Origin: Gracilaria domingensis
Taxonomy: Eukaryota > Rhodophyta > Florideophyceae > Gracilariales > Gracilariaceae
Direction: 5' to 3'
NCBI GenBank assembly: GCA_022539475.1
Contig: VCMS01000099.1
Location: 228,896 to 292,895, forward strand
Length of the DNA stretch: 64,000 bases
Shown here: piece after piece, positions 20,998-30,544 of the stretch
How positions within the stretch are numbered: position 1 is the stretch's first letter
How the letters are laid out: every line of letters begins with the position of its first letter
Notes under the pieces: model-generated
The model's database searches: none
What the model was told of the DNA's origin: nothing
What the model saw: only the letters and a program-made list of their open reading frames with translations
Position numbers and translations under genes: made by a program

Positions 20998-21738
20998 AGA
21001 CAAATCGAATCTTCAATTCCAGTGCAGTTTCGCAGATCCGTCTGTGTGTAACTAACGAGTAACAATATGTAACCATCGTGCGGTCTGAAGACATATCCCA
21101 TTTTCGCGTCCACAAAGCCATTAGCCTTACTAATCATTCCCATCCACACGTTTGCTTGGTAAGAACTACTCCTACTGAGCCCTTGTCTGTAGCTCATCAT
21201 CTGGTTGACGAATTAGCCATAGATCACTTCTTGCTTCCATTTTTCCGCGGCGGGAGGGAACTCAAAACGAGTTCAATCTGAGACCTGTTTCGTGAAGCTC
21301 GGGGGTTACGTACACTCTGCACGGAATTTCAACGGGATTCATCGAGCGGTTACTGCTGACGAGAATAGAAGCGCAACACCAAGGAGCACAAATCCAAATT
21401 CATGAAAACCCTACCAATCGTCCCCCCCTCGAGGTGTTCTGAGGCAGCCCAAATTCATTGCACGTCACGTGATCAGTTAGGTTAAGGGACACGCCCTTGG
21501 TCCTTAACCTATTCTTTTGTGTGGTGGGGATTGCTTCCCTCCTCCCATCAGAGACTGTCTGATGTATGTCCCCAAATTCGGTCATGTCTGGACATCTACC
21601 TTTGGTCTGAAGTTGTGCCTTGCTGTAGGTAGGGGGTGGCATAGCTCATGAGGTTGTGTACCGGGGATATCCCAAATTCAGCATAGTGCATGGTTGGAAT
21701 TTTGATGTTTGCGTTCTTGTACTGTGCCGCTCGGTGGA
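20998..21738. other. Non-coding region between repeat C and a small ORF
   Basis: No supported gene. It may contain the U3 of repeat C on the minus strand and the promoter of the ORF at 21739. Confidence 0.35.
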
Positions 21739-22125
21739 ATGGCGTCTCGCGTGATCCCCGCCAACGTCGCCATGTCGTTGCCGCTATCTCCGTCTTCTCT
21801 TCCGCCGCCCGTCGTGTTCTCGCCTTCGGCTCCTTTGCCGGAGCCGTTGGCACTGCCCGGTCCTGCGCCGCTTCCCGCTCCGCCGGCCAGCGACGTGGGG
21901 TCGGACAGTTCCGTTCAGTTCGTTCGCTTCCGACCTGCTCGCCGTGGTGAAAGGCGTGGCCACCTTCACTGTGGCTGCCCCTTTCACCTCTCCAGGGCCT
22001 ATCTCGACGGCTTCGAGGAGGCCCTGATGATGGTGGAGCGTTTAGCGCGTGAACCGATATGGACGATTCTCTTTCAGCTGAGGGAGAAAGCGCGTGCGAT
22101 CCATGATCAACTTCTCCGCCATTAG
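21739..22125 (+). CDS. Small Pro/Ser-rich protein with helical C-terminus, unknown
   Basis: 128 residues from ATG 21739, beginning Met-Ala-Ser, the same triplet series (ATGGCGTC) that ends repeats A, B and C. Residues 10-60 are a Pro/Ser/Leu/Ala low-complexity run. The C-terminal 60 residues look folded (H-L-S-R-A-Y-L-D-G-F-E-E-A-L then L-A-R-E-P-I-W-T-I-L-F-Q-L). AATAAA (about 22158) follows the stop by some 30 bases, a plausible polyadenylation signal. I prefer the internal ATG to the one at 21709. It may be the product of a TE whose leader is the A/B/C repeat. No family is recognised. Confidence 0.45.
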   Translation: MASRVIPANVAMSLPLSPSSLPPPVVFSPSAPLPEPLALPGPAPLPAPPASDVGSDSSVQFVRFRPARRGERRGHLHCGCPFHLSRAYLDGFEEALMMVERLAREPIWTILFQLREKARAIHDQLLRH

Positions 22126-22820
22126 ACTCCCCACTGCGTTGTTGGCCCATATATGCAATAAAAAATAATTTGCTTGTCCATTCATCGCTTTGTTACTGCG
22201 CTTGCAACTACTACTTCACAGTATTCATGAGATACGGTACATAAAGTTCCATAGTTTCCTACGCGGAAGAGATGGTAATCCATTTGGAATAGCCCCTCTT
22301 CCATCTGGACAAGGAGCTATTCCAAAAAATTGGAATTGAAGTTGGGCTACAAATCATGTTTTGGAGTGTTTTGTTCTCTGATGTTATTTTGAGCATATCT
22401 TGTAGACAACTTGAATGTTCCGGAAGCAAAGTTCTGCATTTGAAAGAAAAACTCATCATGTATCGTGATGCAAGTATTGGAATAATTTGAATGACGAAGT
22501 GTGGAGTTAAAGTCGTTCAAGGTTTGCTCGTTTTGTGTTAATCCATGTGTTATAGACAAGGGTTAACAAGGAATCCAAGAACGGACTCGTCCTTACGTTT
22601 GAGAAAGCCCTTACATGTCTATGCAAGATTCTCACAAAAGCACAACGATGTGTAACTAGACCTTCCACGCATATAGCAAATAAATGCTGAGTTCTACAGT
22701 TTCCTCGCAAACAATTTCGTTTTCTTGTAGAAATCCATGTATATGATCTAATGACCAAATTGTAGCAATGCCTTACATAAATTAATTTTATAAAGCACCT
22801 CAGTGCACTCATTCAGTAGA
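22126..22820. other. Non-coding flank of the hAT element
   Basis: AT-rich with no coding pattern. A small imperfect stem around 22265-22340 (GGAATAGCCCCTCTTCCA against GAGCTATTCCAAAAAATTGG) is the only structure I noticed. Confidence 0.4.
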
Positions 22821-22828
22821 AAAGAAAT
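22821..22828. repeat. hAT target-site duplication AAAGAAAT, left
   Basis: It is identical to 25663-25670, and the two copies flank the element exactly. Confidence 0.9.
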
Positions 22829-25662
22829 CACGGCTGTAACCCAATACATTGCTATTGCAATATATTGCAATATCCAGTAAAAAATACATATTGCATGTCA
22901 ATGACTCCATTGCAATGTATATTGTGCTTTCTGCCTATATTGCAATACGTATTGCTCGAAAGTTTTATATTGCAATTAATATTGGTCTTACAACTCGAAT
23001 AATTTTTGATTTCGTTTACAGCATCTTGACAACGATAAATCTGAAACAAAATCTCAGGTCAAAAGTATGCATTACAACCTGACCGTAACGCTTCATGACC
23101 ATACGATTTCTGTAATCGAAGCCACAGAACAATTCAAATCGGCATATTTACACAAGAGATCAATTACGAACGCCAGAAATCTAGCAAAGAATCTACCACA
23201 ACATCTCAGCATTTTCGTGTTCCTTTATAGTCCCCTATGCAAGGGCTTAAACAACTTTTAAATTTCTCTCCCAAGGAGCTTCTTATTGACTTCCACGAGA
23301 ACTCCAAGCCACCGTGGAGTTTTCTTCTGAAACCATCACGTAGATTATACGATGTCTACCGCAAACCGAAGACCGACGAAGAAGCAAATGGTTAGCACGT
23401 TGATGAAGTACCATGGGAAAGAAGTTCGAAGCCATAAACACAGCACAACAGGTAAAATGATTTCGCGTGTTTACCTCCACTACAAATGTCCTAAGGCTAC
23501 CTGTGTGTCTCCAATTGTTTCTTTTTTGCACAAAACCGGATTCAATAATCCCTATGCACATCTTACAAGTTGCTACGGGAAAGGTTTGAACGCAGAGCAA
23601 CAAGACAAAGTACTTCTGGATCTATACAACGAAGGTCTGCAAGTCGCTAAACAGGAAGGTGGGACCATCCTTTCTCATTTTCAATCCCGTACATTATCCG
23701 AGTATGAAGCGACTATGCATGGTTACATTCGGATGATTGTGATGAAAAGTTTGCCGCTCTACTACATCTCTGACTTAGAAGTTCGCCGGTTTTAAAGGTT
23801 TGAAGCCACAATCGGTAAGCCCAATTTTTTGGAAGTCGTCTTTAAGCTCGTGGAACTAGTTTAGAAGAGGATATGTAAGGAATTATTTGGCACTAAAGGA
23901 GCAGTTCTGTATGACGGTTGGATTTGCAATGCAATCCATTACATTGCTCTAATCGCTTCGTATTGTACTAAAGAAACTTCGACAGAATCAGGAAGAAAGG
24001 TTGTGCGTTTCACGTTTCGTCTTACACTATTGGCAATGTCACCGATGGGACAACTTGAAGACAATACTGTTGTAGATGAAACAGATAATGAAACTACAAC
24101 ATTCAACGCAGGGACTCACGCACACTTTTTCAACGAGATCTTTCCCATCTTTGGACCAGACTTTGCATCATGGTGTGTCTGTCTTATCGCTGACAATTGC
24201 AGTACGAATAAGAAAACGGCTAGCATATTGGAGAAACGGTTTGTAGGCTGCAATAGCCATAAGCTGAACCTAGAAGTGAACCATATGGAAGATAGACACA
24301 GTCAACTGGAACAAACTATTGATAGTGTACATGGGACGATGAAAGATGCCAAGAAGTTAAGAAATGCAGCGCTGCTGCGTAACTTAACCGACCTTTCGCC
24401 GATAATGCACAATGCTATAAGGTGGTCTGGGAAACTGCACATGCTGAAAAGGTTCATTCGAATTAGAGAGGATTTACTTGATGTTCATAATTCATCGGAA
24501 GGCGATCTTGTCATTGATGCAAGTGTGCAACTGGCTACGAGAGGACAAAAGTGTTCTAAGATGTTGGCTGAAATTGACATTGTTACGAAGTCGCTTCAAA
24601 CCCGTGGCCATACTCTTGCGCAATGCAGAGATGATCTTGATATCTTGCTCGAGACAGTCATGGAACAGCGGAATATTAGAAGCTCTCCTCTTTACCAGTG
24701 CAAACTTGAAAACAAATATATAGCACCAGATGCAGCTATTGTTTTGGATCCAATCTTTGAAAGCAGTGTGGTTAAAATTCAACGCGGTTTGCAAACAGAA
24801 CTAACGGAAGACAAAAAGGAATCTGTTCAATGCTTAAAACAACCTGATACTGTCTCAGAAGTGCATGCTGGTATTGCTTCTGGAAATGTTGGCACGGGAA
24901 TCGCAGCACGACTGACGAAGAAGAGAAAGGTAGTGATGAAGAAGGAAAAGTATATGAATTGTGATTTTATTCTGGGCTCCGTTGCTGAAGTTGAACGCCT
25001 CTGGAGCATAGCCAAGAACGTTTTGACAGACAATCGCAAATCTATGACTCCAAGGATGTTTGAAGCCATTGTATTTTTGAAACAGAACGAACGATTCTGG
25101 GATTCGCAGTTGGTTTCTGAAGCAATTCAAAATGCTCGTTCTGAACGTATTCAATCTCGTTTAGAACAGTACGCTCTTGAAGAGGAATTGATGAACCACT
25201 GACCTCTCTTCAAATGATATCTGATTGAACTTTTGAATTGTGCTGAGTTATGGTATCGAAGGTGTGAATTGGGAACAAACTGGTTATCATTAGACGATTT
25301 CGGCTGACAGTTGAGCAGTTTTGCATAACGGTTAGCGTACTTTGTAGTTGATATGCTCCCTGTGATACGCATTGTAATGAGAGTACTGATTTTAGCAGGG
25401 TTTTGCAGTACTTGACAGTAACAAGTAAATTCTTTGCCTGTCCAAGCAAGATTTGAACCAACAAGCTTTGCTTTCTTGATTTTCGTAGTTCAAACATACG
25501 TATTGCACGTTTATTGCACACCTAAGGTATATTGGTATCTTATTGTATTTCAAATCTTTTGTTTCTTGCAATACATATTGCCCAAGAAAGGGACTGAGCC
25601 TATTGTATTTCTTATTGTGTTTGAACAACCAATATGTTGCAATAATATTGGTTACAGCCCTG
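22829..25662 (+). mobile_element. hAT DNA transposon, full length
   Basis: It is bounded by the 8-bp target duplication AAAGAAAT (22821-22828 and 25663-25670), the length hAT transposases make. The left end is CACGGCTGTAACCCAATA and the right end, reversed, is CAGGGCTGTAACCAATA, near-identical inverted repeats. ATTGCAATA-type words crowd both subterminal zones (22850-22975 and 25500-25645). One transposase frame (23352-25202) fills the centre. Both ends and the duplication are preserved, so the insertion is young, but the transposase has two stops. Confidence 0.92.
23352..25202 (+). pseudogene. hAT transposase with two in-frame stops
   Basis: A 617-codon frame, interrupted only by TAA (23793-23795) and TAG (23862-23864). 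The N-terminal 75 residues have a C-x4-C ... H-x4-C BED-type zinc-finger pattern (Y-K-C-P-K-A-T-C then H-L-T-S-C). The first catalytic Asp lies in L-Y-D-G-W between the stop codons and 24003. The second lies in I-A-D-N-C-S-T-N-K, with the C-N-S-H-K-L-N-L signature after it. The C-terminal dimerisation domain reads V-E-R-L-W-S-I-A-K-N-V-L then M-F-E-A-I-V-F-L-K-Q-N. Without readthrough the product is dead. The dimerisation domain alone could still be made from 24003. Confidence 0.88.
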
Positions 25663-25670
25663 AAAGAAAT

Positions 25671-25978
25671 ATATCTGTATATGCGCATATAAAAATGATA
25701 AAAGTAAAACATCATGTCTTCTAAGAAATGTTTGAGTATTTAAGAGATTGGTTACTCATTCCTATTTTACGTAGCAACTACACACACTATCACGTCAAAA
25801 CTACTCGAAATGCAACCTCTTTCTGCTTTGCTCGTCAGCCGTGGCAATTGAGAGTCGGTGCAGTTTAGAACAATTTTAAAAATAAAGAACCACCGCCGAT
25901 TCCGACGAAGAAACTGATAGTGACTGTCCATTTTTCGACTCTGTTCATAATCAAAATGGTAATCCGGCTATTCTGATA
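25671..25978. other. Non-coding gap
   Basis: AT-rich with no gene visible. It probably includes the left flank of the Harbinger remnant. Confidence 0.4.
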
Positions 25979-26591
25979 ATGATCAATTTTTCTGCCCACG
26001 AATTTCAAGAGATTTGGGCCAAAGTCAACAAAATCACCCCAGAACAGTGGAGCACTGGTAAGGGCAGAAGATATAATTTTACAGCCAAGGATATATTTTT
26101 TACGACCTTGACTACACTGAAGCACGGTGGAAAGTGGATGTTTTAGATCAGATGTTTAATGTGAGCTCCTCAACATTTCACAAATTGATTTTGAAATTTG
26201 TTTCAGAAGTAGCTCCGGAATTATGAGACGTGTTTGCCAGTCGTAATGATGGTCTTCTTTCAATGAAAACAATTCTAAACCGCGATTTGGAATTTTTTCC
26301 AATTATCCTTATTGCCGATGTGCCATCGATGTTATTTTTCAGCAATCCTTTCGGACTTCTGAAATTATGGAGGAAGGAAAAAAATATTTCAGTGGCAGGC
26401 ATAACCTCTACGAATTTAAAACAAAAGTATCTGTTCTGTCTAATAGATTGGCACTCTTGACTTGCTCTCATTTTCCTGGATCAAAAGCAGACATTGATAT
26501 TTTCTACCAAAATATTGCGGATCATAAGACTCTATTGGAAAAGAGGGCGGATGAGACAAATAATTTTTTTAATGAGACGGGGGAGCTTTAA
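25979..26591 (+). pseudogene. PIF/Harbinger transposase (DDE_Tnp_4 type), N-terminal half
   Basis: The plus-strand pieces change frame several times. N-terminal helical domain: F-Q-E-I-W-A-K-V-N-K then S-S-S-T-F-H-K-L-I-L-K-F. Catalytic core: A-I-D-V-I-F-Q-Q-S-F-R (first Asp), E-G-K-K-Y-F-S-G-R-H-N-L-Y-E-F-K, then H-F-P-G-S-K-A-D-I-D-I-F (second Asp region). These are the classic DDE_Tnp_4 landmarks. The C-terminal half is absent here and appears on the opposite strand at 26724-27171. At least two stops and two frameshifts are present. Confidence 0.75.
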
Positions 26592-26723
26592 ACAGAAACA
26601 AATCATATTGTCTTTAGATAATAAAAGAATATTTTAATATTCAAGTTCTAAAAGCAAAAACATGAATATTTTTTACTGGAAGCAAGTTTTTTCGCAAAGA
26701 CGAACGAAATGCTCAAATGGTTC

Positions 26724-27171
26724 CTAATTCTGTTGGTCTATGGAATCGCTATATGATTGAAAACAACAATAATTAGAGTCCATACGCGTCTGTCTCTTTG
26801 CTCTGTATTTTCTCTGAGCCAATTTTCTCTTGCTTACGATTTTTTCTCCAATATGAGACAGACCGTTCAAGACTTGAATATAATATTCCCCATCCGTAAA
26901 ACGTAGCGGATGCCTCAAAATATGAGCATTTGCCAGGGCCACACATAGAAAAAAAAGTATCGTTGTAATGTTTTTCACCCCATCAATATTTCAATCCCAA
27001 AGCACTCGAAACTTGCGTCAGACGACCAAAATATTTTTCGACTATGATTCTATCTGAAGAAATCTTCAAATTTTTTTCCTTCTCGTCAAAAGAAAGCACA
27101 CAACGGCGTGGTTTTTTCTTTAGCGTGATAGATCTCATATGCTCCGCAGCACCTTGATACCCCTTATCCAT
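26724..27171 (-). pseudogene. PIF/Harbinger transposase, C-terminal half, inverted
   Basis: The minus strand from 27171 reads M-D-K-G-Y-Q-G-A (third-Asp/Glu region), K-K-P-R-R, then S-S-D-R-I-I-V-E-K-Y-F-G-R-L. After a frame change at about 26980 it gives F-F-L-C-V-A-L-A-N-A-H-I-L-R-H-P-L-R, the normal end of DDE_Tnp_4 transposases, followed by a basic tail (K-Y-R-A-K-R). It complements the plus-strand half at 25979-26591, as if one gene had been split and half of it inverted, or two copies had fused head to head. Confidence 0.75.
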
Positions 27172-27339
27172 TAAAGTTCCCCAATATTTTTCATACTGCG
27201 ATAGTAAATCTCCGACATCAATAATGAAACTAGACTAATTCGTTTTCCCTCTTCTGCATTGCTGTTTTATGTTCTCTTATATTTTGCACAAATATATCAA
27301 TATCTGCTTTTGACGCCTTGCGTATTTTCGCCATCTCAC

Positions 27340-28140
27340 AGGCCGAAACTTATTGCGTATTACGACGCCCTCGCGCCCGAGGACAAGGAATCTGTCACGC
27401 GAAAGGAATATGATAGGGCCAGAGCAGAGCTAAAAGTACCGGTTCCGGTCTAAGTGCAATCCTCTATTTGGGCCCAGGCACCTTTGAATCAGGTGCGAGG
27501 TAACGTATTCGCGCATGGGGTTCAGTTATACCTCCAGAATGGAGTTCATACATCGAATACGGTGAGCCCCGTTCAGAAAAACTGACTTCGGAATATGCCG
27601 CGGTCCAGGCTCGGACATCACGGGTGCCAATAACAACACGTTGCGTACTCTTTGGTACATACCTCTCATTGTACGATTAGGAACCTGTATCTTTAAGGTG
27701 GTTTTCATGGTTTGCAGAAGTATTGCGGCACCGGTAATACTTGGTTGCGACTTTTGGTGATCGATTTGTCGAAGCGACTCCCCCTCGAGCTCGAGTTGTT
27801 AGCGGGGATGATGGTTCGGAAATATCGATCGTAAGGAAGTACCTGAGGCGAGCCACCCGCAAATGAGTTCCACTACCCGCTGCACAGGAGGTCCCGACCG
27901 TCAGCCCGGTATCATCTTAACTCCGTGTGGCAAAGTCTGTCGCAATCCCTGCGGAATCCCAAGTTTGGGTTACCATAACTACTAAGCACTGTAGCCCACG
28001 CGTGGTACAACCTCTACCATCTTTGTATGACCAGCGGGAACGCCCTGGCGAATAGGGTAGTCTCGGTCGAACCGGACAAACCATTCACAGTTTTGCTCGC
28101 TAACTTTGGCACAACCCATCAGTGATTACCCAGAGAGCTG
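27340..28140 (+). pseudogene. 5' part of a gypsy-type element (gag/protease-like, decayed)
   Basis: The plus strand has only short ORFs. One stretch (27340-27453) reads Y-Y-D-A-L-A-P-E-D-K-E-S-V-T-R. The last 70 bp (V-E-P-D-K-P-F-T-V-L-L-A-N-F) fit the end of a gypsy protease in pattern. It precedes the RT at 28945 after an inserted foldback sequence. Assignment is by position and weak pattern only. Confidence 0.35.
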
Positions 28141-28935
28141 AATTGATGTCCGGATGATATCCACCGGAAAACATATATTAGAATTACGAAATCTGAAGAT
28201 GTCCATTTGATCTCCTTAAGATGTCCGGATGATATACGTAAATGGTGCTCAGCTTGATGCATGAAGTATATCGAAATGATAACCACCTGATACGCATATG
28301 ATGTAAGGAGAGATGTCCATTGGATTTTGTGATGCCCTGGTAATCATTTGGGTGGTATATATGGACTATTTGTGCCTCACAATACGGTTCAAGTGTCTAC
28401 TATGTGGCTGTTATGGGCGAAAAACTGATGTATGCCGTATGTGTGTCGTCCATAGATCTATCCCGTGCGCACTGTTGGTTTATGGATGGTATTCGCACAC
28501 AATAGGCACAGTGCCAATCAAAAAAAATTAACTTTTTTCATTCCTTTACATCTGCCATCATCCGTCATGCACCAGGCACTCATACGGCACATATGCGACA
28601 CAGATACGACTTATATACGACATTGTGCCAAACATGGCACAGAGTAGGCACCTGAATCCCCATAGCAGACATGAAGCGTACATAAACCACCCAAATGTTC
28701 CCCTGGGATGTCCGAATGATGCACCCTGGATTTCCGGACATGCATTACACATATCTTCATGCATCATATGAATATCTTTGGAATAGTTTTTGTACATCCA
28801 GAGAACATGTAAAGGGCATCCATCGGGCGCATCTAACGGGGTACCACGGCATTTAAATTTAATATCCTGGATGCGCAGAAGATATCCGACTGATATCCCA
28901 TAGATGTCCCAAATTTTCATCAGATGGACATCCAT
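28141..28935. mobile_element. Foldback-like insertion with long imperfect inverted repeats
   Basis: The two halves are inverted relatives. CATTTGGGTGGTATATATG (about 28346) matches the reverse complement of CATAAACCACCCAAATG (about 28682), and GATGCATGAAG occurs on both sides in inverted order. The ends carry degenerate GATGTCCGGATGATAT words in both orientations. The middle (about 28528-28555) is an A/T-rich spacer. It interrupts the gypsy reading frame between protease and RT. No ORF. Exact edges and the target duplication are unclear. Confidence 0.5.
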
Positions 28936-28944
28936 CGCGCATCA

Positions 28945-30182
28945 CTTTGTCTCACAGAGTTAGCTAAAAACCGCATTTTTAGTACTACTCTCCCACACCC
29001 GGCTGCCATCGTACCGACGAAAATACCCGTTGCAGATGTTCTCCGTATAACCGATGCCAAGGAGGGGGATGGAACAGCGGTGAACGATCTTACCGCATCG
29101 ATTAACCCAGCGAACCCAACTATTGAGTCACTGGCACCCACCAAGGGTAAACTTTTAGCACCACAGACAGCAGACACAGACCCTGTCAAGAAAATGGAAC
29201 AGTTGAATTTTGATCATGTACCTAAATTTCATAGAGTTAAGTTAAGAGAAATGTTAAGGGAATTCACACCTATGTGGGACGGATCCCTTGGAACCATTGG
29301 AATCACGGAACACCGTACTGACCTACTCCAAGGTACTAGTCCCATCTCACAACACCCGTACCGTGCTGATCTCACAGCAAGGGAAGAACAGTGATCTCAC
29401 GTCGAGAAGATGTTACGCACCGGCGTCATTGAGGCGGCTCAAGCCGCTTGGGACTCACCATTGGTGCTAGTTCCGAAAGCGTATGGATCATTGCGATTCT
29501 GTATCGACTACCGTCGTCTTAATTCAGTGACCGTTAGAGATTTGTATCCTATACCCAGGACGGACGAATTCATCGACTCACTAGGGAGTGATACAGTGTG
29601 CACTGCCTTAGATGCCAATTGAAGATACTGGCAAGTCCCGATCCGTGAAAAGAATAAGGAAAGGACGGCTTTTGTGTGTCACCAAGGCTTGCTCAGGTTT
29701 AAACGAATGCCATTCGGACCAACCAGCGCACTAGCTATGTTCCAACGTGCTATCGATATCCTCTTGGATCGATTCAAGTGCAAAATCTGCCTGGTGTACC
29801 TTGAAGATATTATCGTATTTTTTGATAACTTGGATGACCACTTGACAGACGTCCGAGACGTTATGAGAGTCGTTAGGGACGCGGGTATGACACTGCAACT
29901 CCAGAAGGGCGAGTTTTTCACAAATTCTGTCAAACAATTAAGGCACATCATCCGATCTGGACAGCTCTCGGTTAAAGCAGCTCGCGTGAAGTCGTTGAAA
30001 GAAGCAAAGCACCCCACAAGACAAACGAAAATTTTCAGTTTTCTGGGTCTTTGTAATTTCTATCGGCGTTTCGTTCCGAACTACGCAGATATTGCCACTT
30101 CTCTTAACCAGATTTTGAGGAAAGATCAACCAGTTCAACTGGAACCATTTGGCGAGGCGGAAGCGTCCCTCTTTCGGCACTA
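28945..30182 (+). pseudogene. Gypsy-type reverse transcriptase with YLED catalytic box
   Basis: RT motifs in order: W-D-S-P-L-V-L-V-P-K, L-R-F-C-I-D-Y-R-R-L-N, T-A-L-D-A-N (motif A Asp kept), F-K-R-M-P-F-G-P-T-S-A, then V-Y-L-E-D-I-I-V-F, where the first Asp of the Y-x-D-D box is Glu. The connection segment F-L-G-L-C-N-F-Y-R-R-F-V-P-N follows. In-frame TGA codons occur at 29392-29394 and 29620-29622. The second sits where gypsy RTs have Trp after D-A-N, consistent with a G-to-A change. It is dead as an enzyme unless compensated. Confidence 0.8.
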
Positions 30183-30194
30183 GTAGACGCAGTA

Positions 30195-30473
30195 ATGTCA
30201 CCGCCAATCCCGGCTTTACCAAAGATAGCATTTCTATTCGAAGTAGATACTGATGCCAGTGCACACGAGGTTGGTTGTGGCCTGTTTCAGGTCACGAAAG
30301 ACGGTGTTCGACATCCAATTGGATACTGGTTGCGATCCCTAAACGTACACGGACGTAACCACTCAGTTTCGGAGAAAGAGTGCTTAGCCGTTGTGTGGGC
30401 CTTAACTACTTTAAGGCCATATCTTATGGGTAACCATTATATGGTGCATACAGATCACTCGTCACTCCGTTAG
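30195..30473 (+). pseudogene. Gypsy-type RNase H
   Basis: It contains V-D-T-D-A-S-A-H-E-V-G-C-G-L, S-E-K-E-C-L-A-V-V-W-A and H-T-D-H-S-S-L-R: the Asp, Glu and Asp of RNase H are all present. It ends in a TAG exactly where these proteins continue with Trp. It is separated from RT by two adjacent stops and a frame change near 30182. Confidence 0.75.
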
Positions 30474-30544
30474 CTTATGGAAATTGCTGAACGCCTACTG
30501 CAGAACCAGGCGCTGAAGCGGAAGCGCGCACTTCACTGTCAGTA

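Noticed and set aside
20669-21121. ORFs with poly-Thr, poly-His or poly-Pro runs
   Set aside because: Produced by the GGT/ACC microsatellite in repeat C in different frames.
21596-22150. Minus-strand 184-residue ORF opposite the small Pro/Ser-rich protein
   Set aside because: Arg/Ala/Glu-biased shadow; the plus-strand ORF has a good start and a polyadenylation-like signal.
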